Origin: Competibacter_A sp002352125
GTDB taxonomy: Bacteria > Pseudomonadota > Gammaproteobacteria > Competibacterales > Competibacteraceae
Direction of reading: 5' to 3'
NCBI GenBank assembly: GCA_035441325.1
Contig: DAOROA010000020.1
Location: forward strand, 9,221-73,220
DNA length: 64,000 nucleotides
Below, one piece after another: positions 36,623 to 44,949 of the stretch (its first letter is position 1; the number at the start of each line of letters is the position of its first letter). Under the pieces are notes generated by a model that was not told the origin of the DNA, did not search any database, and saw nothing but the letters and a program-made list of their open reading frames with translations. The translations under genes were made by a program, and so were the position numbers.

Positions 36623-37114
36623 ATGCCGCATCGTGACAACAATCTCCCGACCGTTCTACCGCTCCGACTGCGCTCCCGATCCTCGTGGTTGAGCGCGCTG
36701 CTGCTACTGCTGTGGGTCGTAGCCCTTCCTGCTCATGCGCAAATTTCCGATGCCAAAGTGGAAGCGTTGGTGGAAGCATTGCGTCTGGCCGCACCGAATA
36801 CCGGACCCGACTCCGGCTTGTATGGCGACTGGCGCGTCAAGGCGGATAACATCGTGCGCTGGTCCGGGCGTTGTCTGGATCGAGAAGTAACGCCGGATCA
36901 GTTCGCCGCCGACGAGGCGCTGGCCCGACAGGTTCTGGTTTGCGTCATGGGAGGCGTATTGCGCGATCAGTTCGCCGCCAGCGACCAGAACGAAATCGTC
37001 GCCGTGCAACGCGCCGCTGCGTGGTGGATGGCCGGCGACCCCGAGCAATACCGCAACGGGACGACCGGCGCCTATACCCTGAAAGTGTTGGAAGCGTACC
37101 TGCGTTTCTTCTGA
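36623..37114 (+). CDS. Hypothetical secreted protein
   Basis: 163 residues from ATG 36623, preceded by GAGGG. A clear signal peptide (LSALLLLLWVVALPAHA, cleavage before QISD) leads to a small periplasmic domain with three cysteines (CLDREVTPDQF, VCVMGG). I do not recognise the family. It is downstream of yifB and convergent with the NUDIX gene (six-base gap). Confidence 0.7.
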   Translation: MPHRDNNLPTVLPLRLRSRSSWLSALLLLLWVVALPAHAQISDAKVEALVEALRLAAPNTGPDSGLYGDWRVKADNIVRWSGRCLDREVTPDQFAADEALARQVLVCVMGGVLRDQFAASDQNEIVAVQRAAAWWMAGDPEQYRNGTTGAYTLKVLEAYLRFF

Positions 37115-37120
37115 GGACGA

Positions 37121-37867
37121 TCACCGCGCGTGGCGGCTGATGCTGCGCGGGAAGAAAGTCCGCCGGTCGTAATCCCGAAAGCGATAAAGTTGCGCCGGAC
37201 GGCCCGGTCCGTCGCGCAGCTTACCGGGGATTTCTTCCAGCAAATCGGCCTGGGCGACCCGGCGGCGGAAAGAGCTTTTATCGAGAGGCTGTTGCAGAAT
37301 GATTTCGTAGGTTCGCTGCAATTCCGGCAGAGTGAACTCTTCGGGCAGCAAATGCACGGCGATGTGGGTGTATTCCAGCTTGGAGCGCAACCGCTCGACC
37401 GCATCGGCCAGAATGTGAGCGTGATCGAACGCCAGATCGCAATCCACGCCATCGCCTCGTATCGGCGCCCAGCGCACCGCTTCCTGGTTGCCCCCGAGCT
37501 GCACTCGTTCCGAAGCCATCAGCGCGAAATACGCGGTAGTGGCGGTCCAGCCGCGCGGATCGCGGTCGCGGGAACCGTAGGTTTTCAGTTGTTCGAGATA
37601 GGGGGCATAAACCCCGGCCTTTTCCACTAGCTTGCGCACTGCGCACGCCTCGATGGAAGCGTCGCAACGCAGATCCAGCAAGCCGCCGGGCAACGCCCAC
37701 CAACTCTTGCGCGGTCGCTCGGCGCGCTTGACCAGCAACACCTCCAATCGCTCGGCGCGAATCGTGAAAATTACCAGATCGACGGTGAAAAATGGTCTTT
37801 CCGGCAACGCGGCAGCGCGTTGCTGGGTTTCCGCTTCGCCCGGCTGGCAAAGGGCCGTCTCGTTCAT
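37121..37867 (-). CDS. NrtR-like NUDIX-type transcriptional regulator
   Basis: 248 residues: N-terminal NUDIX fold (about 24-150) and C-terminal winged-helix region (about 165-245, FTLPELQRTYEIILQQPLDKSSFRRRV). The NUDIX box is degenerate: RKLVEKAGV replaces REUxEExGU and the first glutamate is lost, as expected for NrtR/COG4111 regulators that sense ADP-ribose-type ligands instead of hydrolysing them. It ends an operon with PP2C-like and nicotinamidase-like genes, fitting a role in NAD metabolism. Confidence 0.78.
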   Translation of the reverse strand: MNETALCQPGEAETQQRAAALPERPFFTVDLVIFTIRAERLEVLLVKRAERPRKSWWALPGGLLDLRCDASIEACAVRKLVEKAGVYAPYLEQLKTYGSRDRDPRGWTATTAYFALMASERVQLGGNQEAVRWAPIRGDGVDCDLAFDHAHILADAVERLRSKLEYTHIAVHLLPEEFTLPELQRTYEIILQQPLDKSSFRRRVAQADLLEEIPGKLRDGPGRPAQLYRFRDYDRRTFFPRSISRHAR

Positions 37868-37868
37868 C

Positions 37869-38696
37869 TCAAGCCATCTTCACGAATGCGCTCAGGCCAA
37901 TGTCATCGAGATTGAATAACCGTTGCTTACCGAATTCGATCAACATCTTTTGCAACCGATTCTTGACGAAAGCGCCTTGGCAGTCGGAAAAATCCAGAAC
38001 AGCTCGCGCTATTTCCAGCAAATCCACCCGTTCGCCAGTTTCGACGTTCAAAAAAGAATCGAGGCCATCGGTGGCGACCGCTACGGTAGAGAAAGACGCT
38101 AAGCTGAAATCGAACACGGTGGGCACATCGCAGCGCTCTCGTCTGGCCGAAGCGCCGGCTTCGTTAAGATAAGTGACCGTTTGCACCATCGATGGATCGC
38201 CAACGGCTTCCCGATACAGGGCGCACCGTTCCGAATCCAGCAAGTAAGACAAGTAATACGGCGCATTCTCGGCGTATTCGACCCGAATCGCCGCCACGCC
38301 CCCATCGGATTGGCGGGTCGCGATGCAGCCATCTCCGTACAAATGCACATGCACCGTTGCTCCATCGCTCCAGGCGACCAACAACGTGGCATCGAGCACC
38401 TCCGGACTCAACCCCAGTTCCCGTACCTGCCGCGCAGCGTAGCGTACGATCCGCCGTCCCAATCGCCAGTGTAAGGCATCGCGTCGGGCCTTATCGCCGA
38501 CGGCGAGCGCAAATTGCGGCAGCACGCGACGCGCGTTCAGCACCAGCAGCCGCGCTCCTATGTCGCTATTTGGCGACGCGGAACAGCCATCGGCTAAAAT
38601 CGCATAGGGGAACGGCTCCCATCCCTGATAAACATAATCCTCGCAATACAGATGCAGTTTGCCGATGGTGTAGTACGAATCTAGGGTGACCGTCAT
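37869..38696 (-). CDS. PP2C-like protein phosphatase
   Basis: 275 residues with a PP2C_2-type fold. CEDYVYQG and AILADGCSASPNSDIGARLL (about 33-52) supply the first metal aspartate, LLVAWSDGATVHVHLYGDG the middle strands, and VAVATDGLDSF the distal motif. The final DD-type motif is less clear, so activity is not assured. It sits between a nicotinamidase-like gene and an NrtR-like gene with minimal gaps, an unusual place for a phosphatase. Confidence 0.7.
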   Translation of the reverse strand: MTVTLDSYYTIGKLHLYCEDYVYQGWEPFPYAILADGCSASPNSDIGARLLVLNARRVLPQFALAVGDKARRDALHWRLGRRIVRYAARQVRELGLSPEVLDATLLVAWSDGATVHVHLYGDGCIATRQSDGGVAAIRVEYAENAPYYLSYLLDSERCALYREAVGDPSMVQTVTYLNEAGASARRERCDVPTVFDFSLASFSTVAVATDGLDSFLNVETGERVDLLEIARAVLDFSDCQGAFVKNRLQKMLIEFGKQRLFNLDDIGLSAFVKMA

Positions 38697-38724
38697 GCCG
38701 GTTTCATTGCTCGATGCGGATCGA

Positions 38725-39522
38725 TCAGCGCAGAAAATCCGCCGCTTTGGCGGTTCTCATGCCGCGCCCGCGCAGATCTTCCAAAAATTGGCGGGCCATA
38801 TCCTCGAAACCCGGTACCGGCGAACTGGTATCTTCGATCAGCACCAGCTTGCGGATGCTCTCCGGGCTAAAGCGATCGGCGATATCCCGCACCGTGTTGG
38901 CGACGCAGTGCGATAGCGCCTGTCCGGACAGTGCCACCACATCGGCCTTTTCCAGCGTTTCGATCAGCCGGACATCGGGTTGCGTGGCCGGATCGGCCGG
39001 ATCGGGCACCTCGGCTCGCACCGCCGAATAATGCTCGGTCCAGAGATTACGGCCCTTGGTCACGTAATCCACCCGCTTGAAACCGGCCTCCTCCCAGCGC
39101 CGCAATGCACCGGCCACCGCCGGGATCACGTTGTGGCCCCATGTGCCGATCAGGCAGTGCGGCGGCCAGATGGTCAAGGTATAACGGCCACCATCCCGCA
39201 ACGCCCGCACGTAATCCAGCGCTCGTTGATAAAACCGTGGATCGAAGGGACGCCACGTTTCTTTTTCCACGTCGGCGACGGTGATCGGGGTAAACGGAGC
39301 CGGCTGCCGGCCCTCGCCGTTCTGCCAGAACAGCGGGTGCGCGATATCCAGAAGCTGGTGGGTATCGAGGGTGACGTGGATCTGGCCGATTCGGCCCCCG
39401 AGCCGATCCAGCAACGTCGCCAGCCGCTCGGCGTCGGCGCTGGCGCCCGGCACCGGCAACGCTGCACCCGGCACGTCGCTAAAATCGTTTTGCGGATCGA
39501 TGATCAGAAATTCGAGACGCAT
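38725..39522 (-). CDS. Isochorismatase-family cysteine hydrolase, nicotinamidase-like
   Basis: 265 residues from ATG 39522 (MRLEFLIIDPQNDF). The catalytic triad fits D9, K156 (VTKGRN) and C206 (LSHCVANTV). Metal ligands D53, H55 and H62 in LDTHQLLDIAH match the nicotinamidase arrangement and favour nicotinamide over isochorismate as substrate. Longer than PncA by about 50 residues. First gene of the minus-strand operon with PP2C-like and NrtR-like genes. Confidence 0.75.
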   Translation of the reverse strand: MRLEFLIIDPQNDFSDVPGAALPVPGASADAERLATLLDRLGGRIGQIHVTLDTHQLLDIAHPLFWQNGEGRQPAPFTPITVADVEKETWRPFDPRFYQRALDYVRALRDGGRYTLTIWPPHCLIGTWGHNVIPAVAGALRRWEEAGFKRVDYVTKGRNLWTEHYSAVRAEVPDPADPATQPDVRLIETLEKADVVALSGQALSHCVANTVRDIADRFSPESIRKLVLIEDTSSPVPGFEDMARQFLEDLRGRGMRTAKAADFLR

Positions 39523-39640
39523 AGCGGCTTTCTCCAGACGTTTGGCGGCGATTCGCAACCAAATGATCTGCAACTTTTCGCTTTTCCTGTTGCGATCCTG
39601 GCCATTCAGTCGCTTCGCATAGCAATTATTATCGCTCCAT

Positions 39641-39659
39641 TAGTTGCAAAAAGAAACTA
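39641..39659. promoter_or_regulatory. Operator-like palindrome between nicotinamidase and sirtuin genes
   Basis: TAGTT (39641-39645), nine AT-rich bases, then AACTA (39655-39659). It overlaps a perfect plus-strand TATAAT, so a bound protein would block that promoter. An NrtR-type regulator is encoded in the divergent operon, making it the natural candidate ligand-responsive repressor. Confidence 0.35.
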
Positions 39660-39663
39660 TAAT
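39658..39663 (+). promoter_or_regulatory. Putative -10 box for the sirtuin operon
   Basis: Perfect TATAAT about 97 bases upstream of the sirtuin start. The -35 region is poor, suggesting regulation. Confidence 0.35.
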
Positions 39664-39759
39664 GCGCCCGCCACATCAATCCGGGGTTTGGTTTCGGAAC
39701 TCGGCGGGCGGCATGTTATGCTGAACCGAATACATTCGACTTGGAGGTTATTCGTCGCC

Positions 39760-40521
39760 ATGAGCGAAACCCCCATTCCCGCCGAACTCGCCGCCCGCCT
39801 GCGCACTGCCCGCCGAGTCGCCGTACTGACCGGAGCCGGGATTTCCGCCGAGAGCGGCGTTCCAACCTTCCGCGAAGCCCAGACCGGCCTGTGGGCGCGT
39901 TACAACCCGGAAGAACTCGCCACGCCGGAGGCTTTCCGGCGCAATCCGAAACTGGTTTGGGAATGGTACACCTGGCGCCAAGAACGAGTGCGCCAAGCCG
40001 AACCCAACGCCGGCCACCTGGCCCTGGTCGAAATGGAAGGCCGATTTGCCGAGTTCACCCTGATCACCCAGAACGTGGACGGCCTGCACCGGCGCGCCGG
40101 CAGCCACAATATCCTGGAACTGCACGGCAACCTCTTTCGCGCCAAATGCTTCAGCGAAGACCGGCCGGTCGAAAGCTGGCCGGACGGGGCAGAAATCCCG
40201 CCGCGTTGTCCGCGCTGCGGTGGACTGCTGAGACCGGATGTGGTCTGGTTCGGGGAAATGTTGCCGACCAGCTCGCTCCGGGCGGCGGAACACGCCGCCG
40301 TAACCGCAGAAATCTTTTTCAGCATCGGCACGTCCGCTTTGGTGTATCCCGCCGCCGACTTGCCTTTCAACGCCTTGGCCGCCGGGGCGACGGTGGTGGA
40401 AATCAACCCCCAGCCGACCCCGCTCAGCCCGCACGTCACATTCAGCCTGAACGGCGCGGCCGGCAAAATTCTGCCGGCACTGGTTGCTCAGGTCTGGGGC
40501 GATGCCGGATCGCATTCGTGA
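39760..40521 (+). CDS. SIR2-family NAD-dependent protein deacylase (sirtuin)
   Basis: 253 residues from ATG 39760. NAD-binding motifs are GAGISAESG (25-33), TQNVDGLH (103-110) and catalytic His122 (ELHGN). Tyr70 and Arg73 (WYTWR) match the Y-x-x-R pair of class III sirtuins that remove succinyl/malonyl groups. The zinc ribbon looks incomplete: C130, then E133 where a Cys is expected, and C150/C153. Its stop overlaps the next gene's GTG. Confidence 0.88.
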   Translation: MSETPIPAELAARLRTARRVAVLTGAGISAESGVPTFREAQTGLWARYNPEELATPEAFRRNPKLVWEWYTWRQERVRQAEPNAGHLALVEMEGRFAEFTLITQNVDGLHRRAGSHNILELHGNLFRAKCFSEDRPVESWPDGAEIPPRCPRCGGLLRPDVVWFGEMLPTSSLRAAEHAAVTAEIFFSIGTSALVYPAADLPFNALAAGATVVEINPQPTPLSPHVTFSLNGAAGKILPALVAQVWGDAGSHS

Positions 40522-41282
40522 GCCTTTTCGCCGCCCGCCCAGATCAGTTGATGCTGGCCGACGGTACCTGCCTGGCCTATCACCGTAGTCCGGGTGCCTC
40601 GCCGGGTGTGGTGTTTCTGGGCGGTTTCACCTCCGACATGACGGGGATCAAGGCGACTACGCTGGAACGCTGGTGCCGGGGACGCGGCCAAGCCTTCATC
40701 CGTTTCGACTATTCCGGCCACGGTGCCTCCAGTGGCCAGTTTGCGGACGGCACCATCGGCCGCTGGGCCGGCGAGGCGCTTGCGGTGCTGGATCAGTTGA
40801 CCGAAGGCTCGCAAATCCTGGTAGGTTCTTCGATGGGAGCTTGGATAATGCTGTTGGCGGCGCTGGCGCGGCCGGAACGGATTGCCGCCCTGCTCGGCTT
40901 GGCCTGCGCCGTCGATTTCCCGAGATATCTGCTGTGGGAGCGGCTCGACGACCATCTTCGAGAGCGCCTGCGGCGCGAGCGGGTCATCAGCCTGCCGTCA
41001 CCCTACGGCGAACCCTACATCATCGCCTTGAACCTGATCGAAGAAGCGGAGCAACACCGCCTGCTGGATCGGCCCGGACTGCCGGTCAACTGCCCGGTAC
41101 GACTGATCCACGGTATGAGCGATGCAGACGTACCGTGGCGAATCAGCCTCCAGGTCGCCGAGCGTCTGACCAGCGCCGACGTGCGCCTGCTTCTGATCAA
41201 GGATGGGGAACACACGCTGTCGCGGGAAAAGGATTTGTTACTGCTGACGCGCACTCTGGGAGATCTGCTGGGCAGTCGTTGA
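40518..41282 (+). CDS. Alpha/beta hydrolase
   Basis: 254 residues from GTG 40518, overlapping the sirtuin stop by four bases. The nucleophile elbow is GSSMGAW (Ser105), with the acid in HGMSDADVP and the histidine in DGEHTLS. FDYSGHGAS marks the oxyanion-loop region. The substrate is unknown; coupling to a sirtuin suggests, without proof, an ester or acyl product of deacylation. Confidence 0.82.
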   Translation: MSLFAARPDQLMLADGTCLAYHRSPGASPGVVFLGGFTSDMTGIKATTLERWCRGRGQAFIRFDYSGHGASSGQFADGTIGRWAGEALAVLDQLTEGSQILVGSSMGAWIMLLAALARPERIAALLGLACAVDFPRYLLWERLDDHLRERLRRERVISLPSPYGEPYIIALNLIEEAEQHRLLDRPGLPVNCPVRLIHGMSDADVPWRISLQVAERLTSADVRLLLIKDGEHTLSREKDLLLLTRTLGDLLGSR

Positions 41283-41289
41283 GCGCCGT

Positions 41290-42057
41290 TCAAGGATTCA
41301 ATTGCCGGTAAACCGCGTGAGCGGCCTGATCCAGCGAGGGTCGATCCAGATCGCCGATCAGGGCGTAGGCAAGATCGCCGTCCACCCAGTAGAACGCGCC
41401 AATCCCGTCCTGCTCGGCGAAACGAAAGGCGGTATCGCGGTTGTCCGCCAGCCCGCGCACGTATAGCGTCAAACGTCGGCCGCCGGCATCCTGATACATG
41501 AACTGCGCCGCCGGCTTGCCATCGGCCGGCAACAACCGCCCGCCAAGCAGTTGAAAACCCAGCGATTCCAGCGCCGGCGCCCGAATCGCCGTGCCCAGAC
41601 GCTTGGATAGCCAAGCGACCAGATGTTGTTGCTGGCCGGCATCTACTTCGACGGGATGACGGACTTCCGGGACGTAGACGACATGCGCCGCCAACGCCTG
41701 CCGCACGAACGCGCGGTCGGCGACGAGCGGTTGCTGGACCCGCTCGTGTGCGAACCAGCCCAGCGCGCCACCGAACAGCATAAAGCCGGCCGCGGCCGCC
41801 GCTCGCGCCAGCCAAACCGGCGCCGTCGTCCATCGTCGCATCGGCGGCAACCTCAGACTGGCCGGAACCGGTTCATTCAATGCCGGATCGAACAATCGAT
41901 GCAGTTCTGCGTCGATCGCGCGGTAATCGGCCAATCGTTGCCGCTCGGTCGGATTCGCTTCCAGATACGCCTCCACCGCCGCATAGCGAGCGGGTTCCAA
42001 ACGACCGTCTACATAGGCATGCAGATCGGCTTCGTCGACGGGTTCGGCGTTCATCAT
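41290..42057 (-). CDS. Anti-sigma factor, membrane-spanning (RsiW/ChrR-type zinc-less)
   Basis: 255 residues from ATG 42057 (ATG 42054 also possible), starting two bases after the sigma-factor stop. The cytosolic N-terminus (EADLHAYVDGRLEPARYAAVEAYLEANP) is typical of FecR/RsiW-like anti-sigma proteins. One membrane segment (LARAAAAAGFMLFGGALGWF) leads to a periplasmic domain with VVYVPEVRHPVEV and a C-terminal globular part. No HxxxCxxC zinc motif is visible. Stimulus unknown. Confidence 0.83.
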   Translation of the reverse strand: MMNAEPVDEADLHAYVDGRLEPARYAAVEAYLEANPTERQRLADYRAIDAELHRLFDPALNEPVPASLRLPPMRRWTTAPVWLARAAAAAGFMLFGGALGWFAHERVQQPLVADRAFVRQALAAHVVYVPEVRHPVEVDAGQQQHLVAWLSKRLGTAIRAPALESLGFQLLGGRLLPADGKPAAQFMYQDAGGRRLTLYVRGLADNRDTAFRFAEQDGIGAFYWVDGDLAYALIGDLDRPSLDQAAHAVYRQLNP

Positions 42058-42058
42058 C

Positions 42059-42565
42059 TTACTTGACCCTCCGCAACCGGGCACGGGGTGGTTCTCGCAA
42101 CACTCGCCGCAATGCCTCGCGAGCGCGCGCCAGCCGCGACATCACCGTACCCAACGGTACGTTCAGAACCGTCGCCGTTTCTGCGTAATCCAGTTGTTCC
42201 AGCCCAACCAACAACAGCACCTCGCGCTGTTCGGGGCTCAAATGGTCCAAAGCCCGCTGCAGATCCCGCAGGTCCAGCGCCGCCTCATGCCGGGATGGCG
42301 CCAGCGCCGGAGGTTCCTCCTCCGGCAGCGACTCCAGCGCCGGTGAACTGGCCTGGCGGCGCACGTCGTTGACGTACAGGTTATGCAAAATGGTGAACAG
42401 CCAAGCGCGCAATTCGCCTTGGCCGTCCCACAGTCGCCGCCGACTCCAGGCCCGCTCCAAACAATCTTGCACCAGATCGTCGGCCCGCTGCGCCCCCACC
42501 AGCGCCCGCGCGTAGCGGCGCAGGCGGGGAATCTGTTCGGTCACGAGCTGGGCGAAGTCGGCCAT
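42059..42565 (-). CDS. ECF-family RNA polymerase sigma factor
   Basis: 168 residues with sigma-70 regions 2 (LVGAQRADDLVQDCLERAW; LRAWLFTILHNLYVNDVRR) and 4 (LSPEQREVLLLVGLEQLDYAETATVLNVPLGTVMSRLARARE, given in part). No region 3. It is coupled to its cognate anti-sigma gene and follows DUF2892 and NTF2-like genes in what looks like one operon. Confidence 0.93.
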   Translation of the reverse strand: MADFAQLVTEQIPRLRRYARALVGAQRADDLVQDCLERAWSRRRLWDGQGELRAWLFTILHNLYVNDVRRQASSPALESLPEEEPPALAPSRHEAALDLRDLQRALDHLSPEQREVLLLVGLEQLDYAETATVLNVPLGTVMSRLARAREALRRVLREPPRARLRRVK

Positions 42566-42578
42566 CGACTGGCTCTTA

Positions 42579-42779
42579 TCAAGCGACCTTGCGACTCACC
42601 GGGCAGGTGTTGAAACCCAGCGCCGTATACAGAGGACACCAACTGATCAAACCCGTCAACAGCGGCACCAATCCGATCCAACCCCACGGCGTTTGCGGCC
42701 CGACGAAAACCAGCGCCAGCAAAATCAATCCGGCCACGATGCGCGCGATGCGATCAATACCACCCACATTCTTACCCAT
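42579..42779 (-). CDS. DUF2892 (YgaP-like) small membrane protein
   Basis: 66 residues from ATG 42779 behind a strong GGAGGAGA ribosome site. It begins MGKNVGGIDRIARIVAGL and has two membrane segments, ending CPLYTALGFNTCPVSRK. The family usually occurs fused to or near rhodanese or redox proteins; the two cysteine positions (CPLY, TCPV) are conserved in it. Located between NTF2-like and sigma-factor genes. Confidence 0.88.
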   Translation of the reverse strand: MGKNVGGIDRIARIVAGLILLALVFVGPQTPWGWIGLVPLLTGLISWCPLYTALGFNTCPVSRKVA

Positions 42780-42797
42780 GACTATCTCCTCCAAAGC

Positions 42798-43223
42798 TCA
42801 ACCGGCCAGATTCGGATCGATCTGCCACACTTCGCCGACAATCTTGCCGTCGCGATAGGTCAGCACATAGCGGACTTTGATGTCGTTTTTGCCGCTGAAG
42901 ATCACGTTGGCGGTCACGGTCGCACCCTTGGGATTGGCGCTCTCCTGCACGTTGGAAACTTTGACGGTCAGTCCGCCCTGCGCTTTGACGAACTTGCCCC
43001 ACACCTCGCCTAGCGCGGTCTTGCCGGTATAGCGACCATCCAGCGGTCCGCCGACCCACTCCAGCGCAGCACCGTCGGCATACTGGCTCAACAAATTCTC
43101 CATCTGACCGGCAGTGATGGCGCGGAAGTGGGCTTGGGCGTTGTCGCTGGCGGGGCCGGCCAAGGCCGTACCGGCGGCGAGCAGCAGTGCTGGGGCTAAA
43201 AACAGGCGAAGCAAGCGATGCAT
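42798..43223 (-). CDS. Secreted NTF2-like (SnoaL-type) protein
   Basis: 141 residues: signal peptide (LLRLFLAPALLLAAGTALA, cleavage before GPAS) followed by a cystatin-like NTF2 fold (AHFRAITAGQMENLLSQYADGAALEWV; YVLTYRDGKIVGEVWQ). Members bind or convert small hydrophobic ligands; no catalytic residues can be assigned. It is the first gene of the run leading into the ECF sigma factor. Confidence 0.8.
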   Translation of the reverse strand: MHRLLRLFLAPALLLAAGTALAGPASDNAQAHFRAITAGQMENLLSQYADGAALEWVGGPLDGRYTGKTALGEVWGKFVKAQGGLTVKVSNVQESANPKGATVTANVIFSGKNDIKVRYVLTYRDGKIVGEVWQIDPNLAG

Positions 43224-43329
43224 GGCGTATTCTCCTCGTGTGACCGGATCATAATGTTCGGGCCATCGCGATGGCCTTCACGGGAGCAAACACGCAACGC
43301 GGGAGGTTATTCCAGAAGATGCAAAATTT

Positions 43330-43366
43330 TTCGGGAACGCTACAACCCTCGCTTTGCGTTCCCGAA
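43330..43366 (-). terminator. Strong hairpin downstream of ferredoxin gene
   Basis: Perfect 11-bp stem TTCGGGAACGC / GCGTTCCCGAA, followed on the minus strand by AAATTTTGC. A second smaller hairpin (CGGACG-GCAA-CGTCCG, 43375-43390) lies between it and the ferredoxin stop. Together they probably end transcription from coaD-fdx. Confidence 0.55.
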
Positions 43367-43414
43367 GATGGGTACGGACGGCAACGTCCGCTTTATCGGG
43401 GCGGAAAGGAACGC

Positions 43415-43666
43415 TTAGGCCGTGCTGGTCAGCCGTTCGTACTTGGCCTGCAACTGCTCTTCGGTTTCGGTGTGGCTGGGATCGGGGATGATGCAATCTA
43501 CCGGGCAGACTTCGATACACTGCGGGGTATCGAAGTGACCCACGCATTGGGTGCAGCGGATCGGGTCGATCTCGTAGATTTCATCGCCCTGGCTGATCGC
43601 TTCGTTCGGGCACTCCGGCTCGCACACGTCGCAGTTGATGCATTCGTCGGTGATCATCAGTGCCAT
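43415..43666 (-). CDS. YfhL-family 2[4Fe-4S] ferredoxin
   Basis: 83 residues from ATG 43666, preceded by AGAGGAG. Two cluster motifs are visible: CINCDVCEPECPNE and CTQCVGHFDTPQCIEVCPVDC, the second with the long insertion typical of the YfhL/FdxA-like group. It should be a low-potential electron carrier. Downstream of coaD, as seen in several Gammaproteobacteria. Confidence 0.93.
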   Translation of the reverse strand: MALMITDECINCDVCEPECPNEAISQGDEIYEIDPIRCTQCVGHFDTPQCIEVCPVDCIIPDPSHTETEEQLQAKYERLTSTA

Positions 43667-43767
43667 GACTGGCTCCTCTTTTGAAAACGCCCGCGTTTGC
43701 GGGGTCTTATCGATATTGCTCGGACAACCTATCGCGACCGGGTTGGCGACGATAAATCCCAAGTATT

Positions 43768-44265
43768 TTAATCGATTATTTTTTTGGGCGCGAATTTCGT
43801 CGCCAGCGCCGCCCCGACCCTGGGGTGGACGAATGGAGCGATATTTCCGCCAAGCTTGGCGACCTCGCGCACCAGGCTGGAGGAAATAAAAGAGTACTGC
43901 TCGGCGGGAGTCAGAAAGATCGATTCGATTTCGGGGTCCAGCCGGCGGTTCATGTTGGCCAACTGAAATTCGAATTCGAAATCCGAAACGGCTCGCAACC
44001 CGCGCAGGATGACGTGGGCGCCGATGCTCTTGGCGTAATTCACCAGCAGGGTATCGAAGCCGCGAATCTCGACCGTGGGCAGGTGCGCCAGCGCCTCGCG
44101 CGCCAGCTCGACCCGTTCCTCCAACGAGAACAACGGTTGCTTGTTGGGATTGGCGGCGACGCTGACGATCAGCCGCTCGAACATGCGAGCACCGCGCTCC
44201 ACCAGATCGGCATGGCCGTTGGTGATGGGATCGAACGTGCCGGGGTAGATGGCGAAGACGGACAT
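43768..44265 (-). CDS. coaD: Phosphopantetheine adenylyltransferase
   Basis: Penultimate step of coenzyme A synthesis. It has 165 residues from ATG 44265 (MSVFAIYPGTFDPITNGH), containing the T/HxGH nucleotidyltransferase motif. Further family motifs are RGLRAVSDFEFEFQLANMNR and EQYSFISSSLVREVA. It follows rsmD with a 66-base gap, the standard pairing. Confidence 0.96.
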   Translation of the reverse strand: MSVFAIYPGTFDPITNGHADLVERGARMFERLIVSVAANPNKQPLFSLEERVELAREALAHLPTVEIRGFDTLLVNYAKSIGAHVILRGLRAVSDFEFEFQLANMNRRLDPEIESIFLTPAEQYSFISSSLVREVAKLGGNIAPFVHPRVGAALATKFAPKKIID

Positions 44266-44331
44266 GGAAGTTCCTGGCGGTGCGGGATAATTGAGCGGAT
44301 TATCGGGAAAGCCGCACGGCAAGGCAACCGT

Positions 44332-44949
44332 TCACTCTTTGCGCCCACCGGCGGACAGCAGGTCGGGGGCGAAGGCCGGAATTTCCCGCCGCGCCAGCCG
44401 GTAAGTCACCGACCCGGCAACTTTTTCCCGATGCGGCACCCACCGGGCCGGCAGCGACGGAGGGTGTAATTCGGTTTCTGTTTCCAAATAAATCCAGGCC
44501 GTTGGCGTCAGCCAGCCACCCGCTTCTAACGCCGCGCACGCCGGTTCCAGCAAACCTTCGCCAAACGGTGGATCGAGCAGCACGATCTCGAACGGCGTTC
44601 CCGGCTGGCCCAACCAAGCGAGCGCATCGGCTTTGTCGACGCGGGCGCCCTGGGCGTCCAGCCGCGCCAGATTTTCGCGCAGGATGTGGACCGCAAGCGG
44701 ATGGCGCTCGACGAACACCGCTTCGGCCGCGCCGCGCGATAACGCTTCGATGCCGAGCGCGCCGCTGCCAGCGAACAAATCCAAACAACGGGAGCCGGGC
44801 AACACTGGAGCCAACCAGTTGAACAGCGTTTCCCGCACTCGATCCGGCGTCGGGCGCAACCCCGGCACATCCGGAAAATGCAGTCGCCGGCCGCGCCACC
44901 GGCCGGCGATCACGCGAATCTGATTAGCGCGTTCGCCGCGTCGATTCAC
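44332..44949 (-). CDS. rsmD: 16S rRNA (guanine966-N2)-methyltransferase RsmD
   Basis: 205 residues. N-terminal IRVIAGRWRGRRL and PTPDRVRETLFNWL are diagnostic. SAM motif I is CLDLFAGSGALGIEALSRGA, and the catalytic motif is LLDPPFG. Its start overlaps the stop of the upstream M16 gene (ATGA). Confidence 0.95.
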   Translation of the reverse strand: MNRRGERANQIRVIAGRWRGRRLHFPDVPGLRPTPDRVRETLFNWLAPVLPGSRCLDLFAGSGALGIEALSRGAAEAVFVERHPLAVHILRENLARLDAQGARVDKADALAWLGQPGTPFEIVLLDPPFGEGLLEPACAALEAGGWLTPTAWIYLETETELHPPSLPARWVPHREKVAGSVTYRLARREIPAFAPDLLSAGGRKE

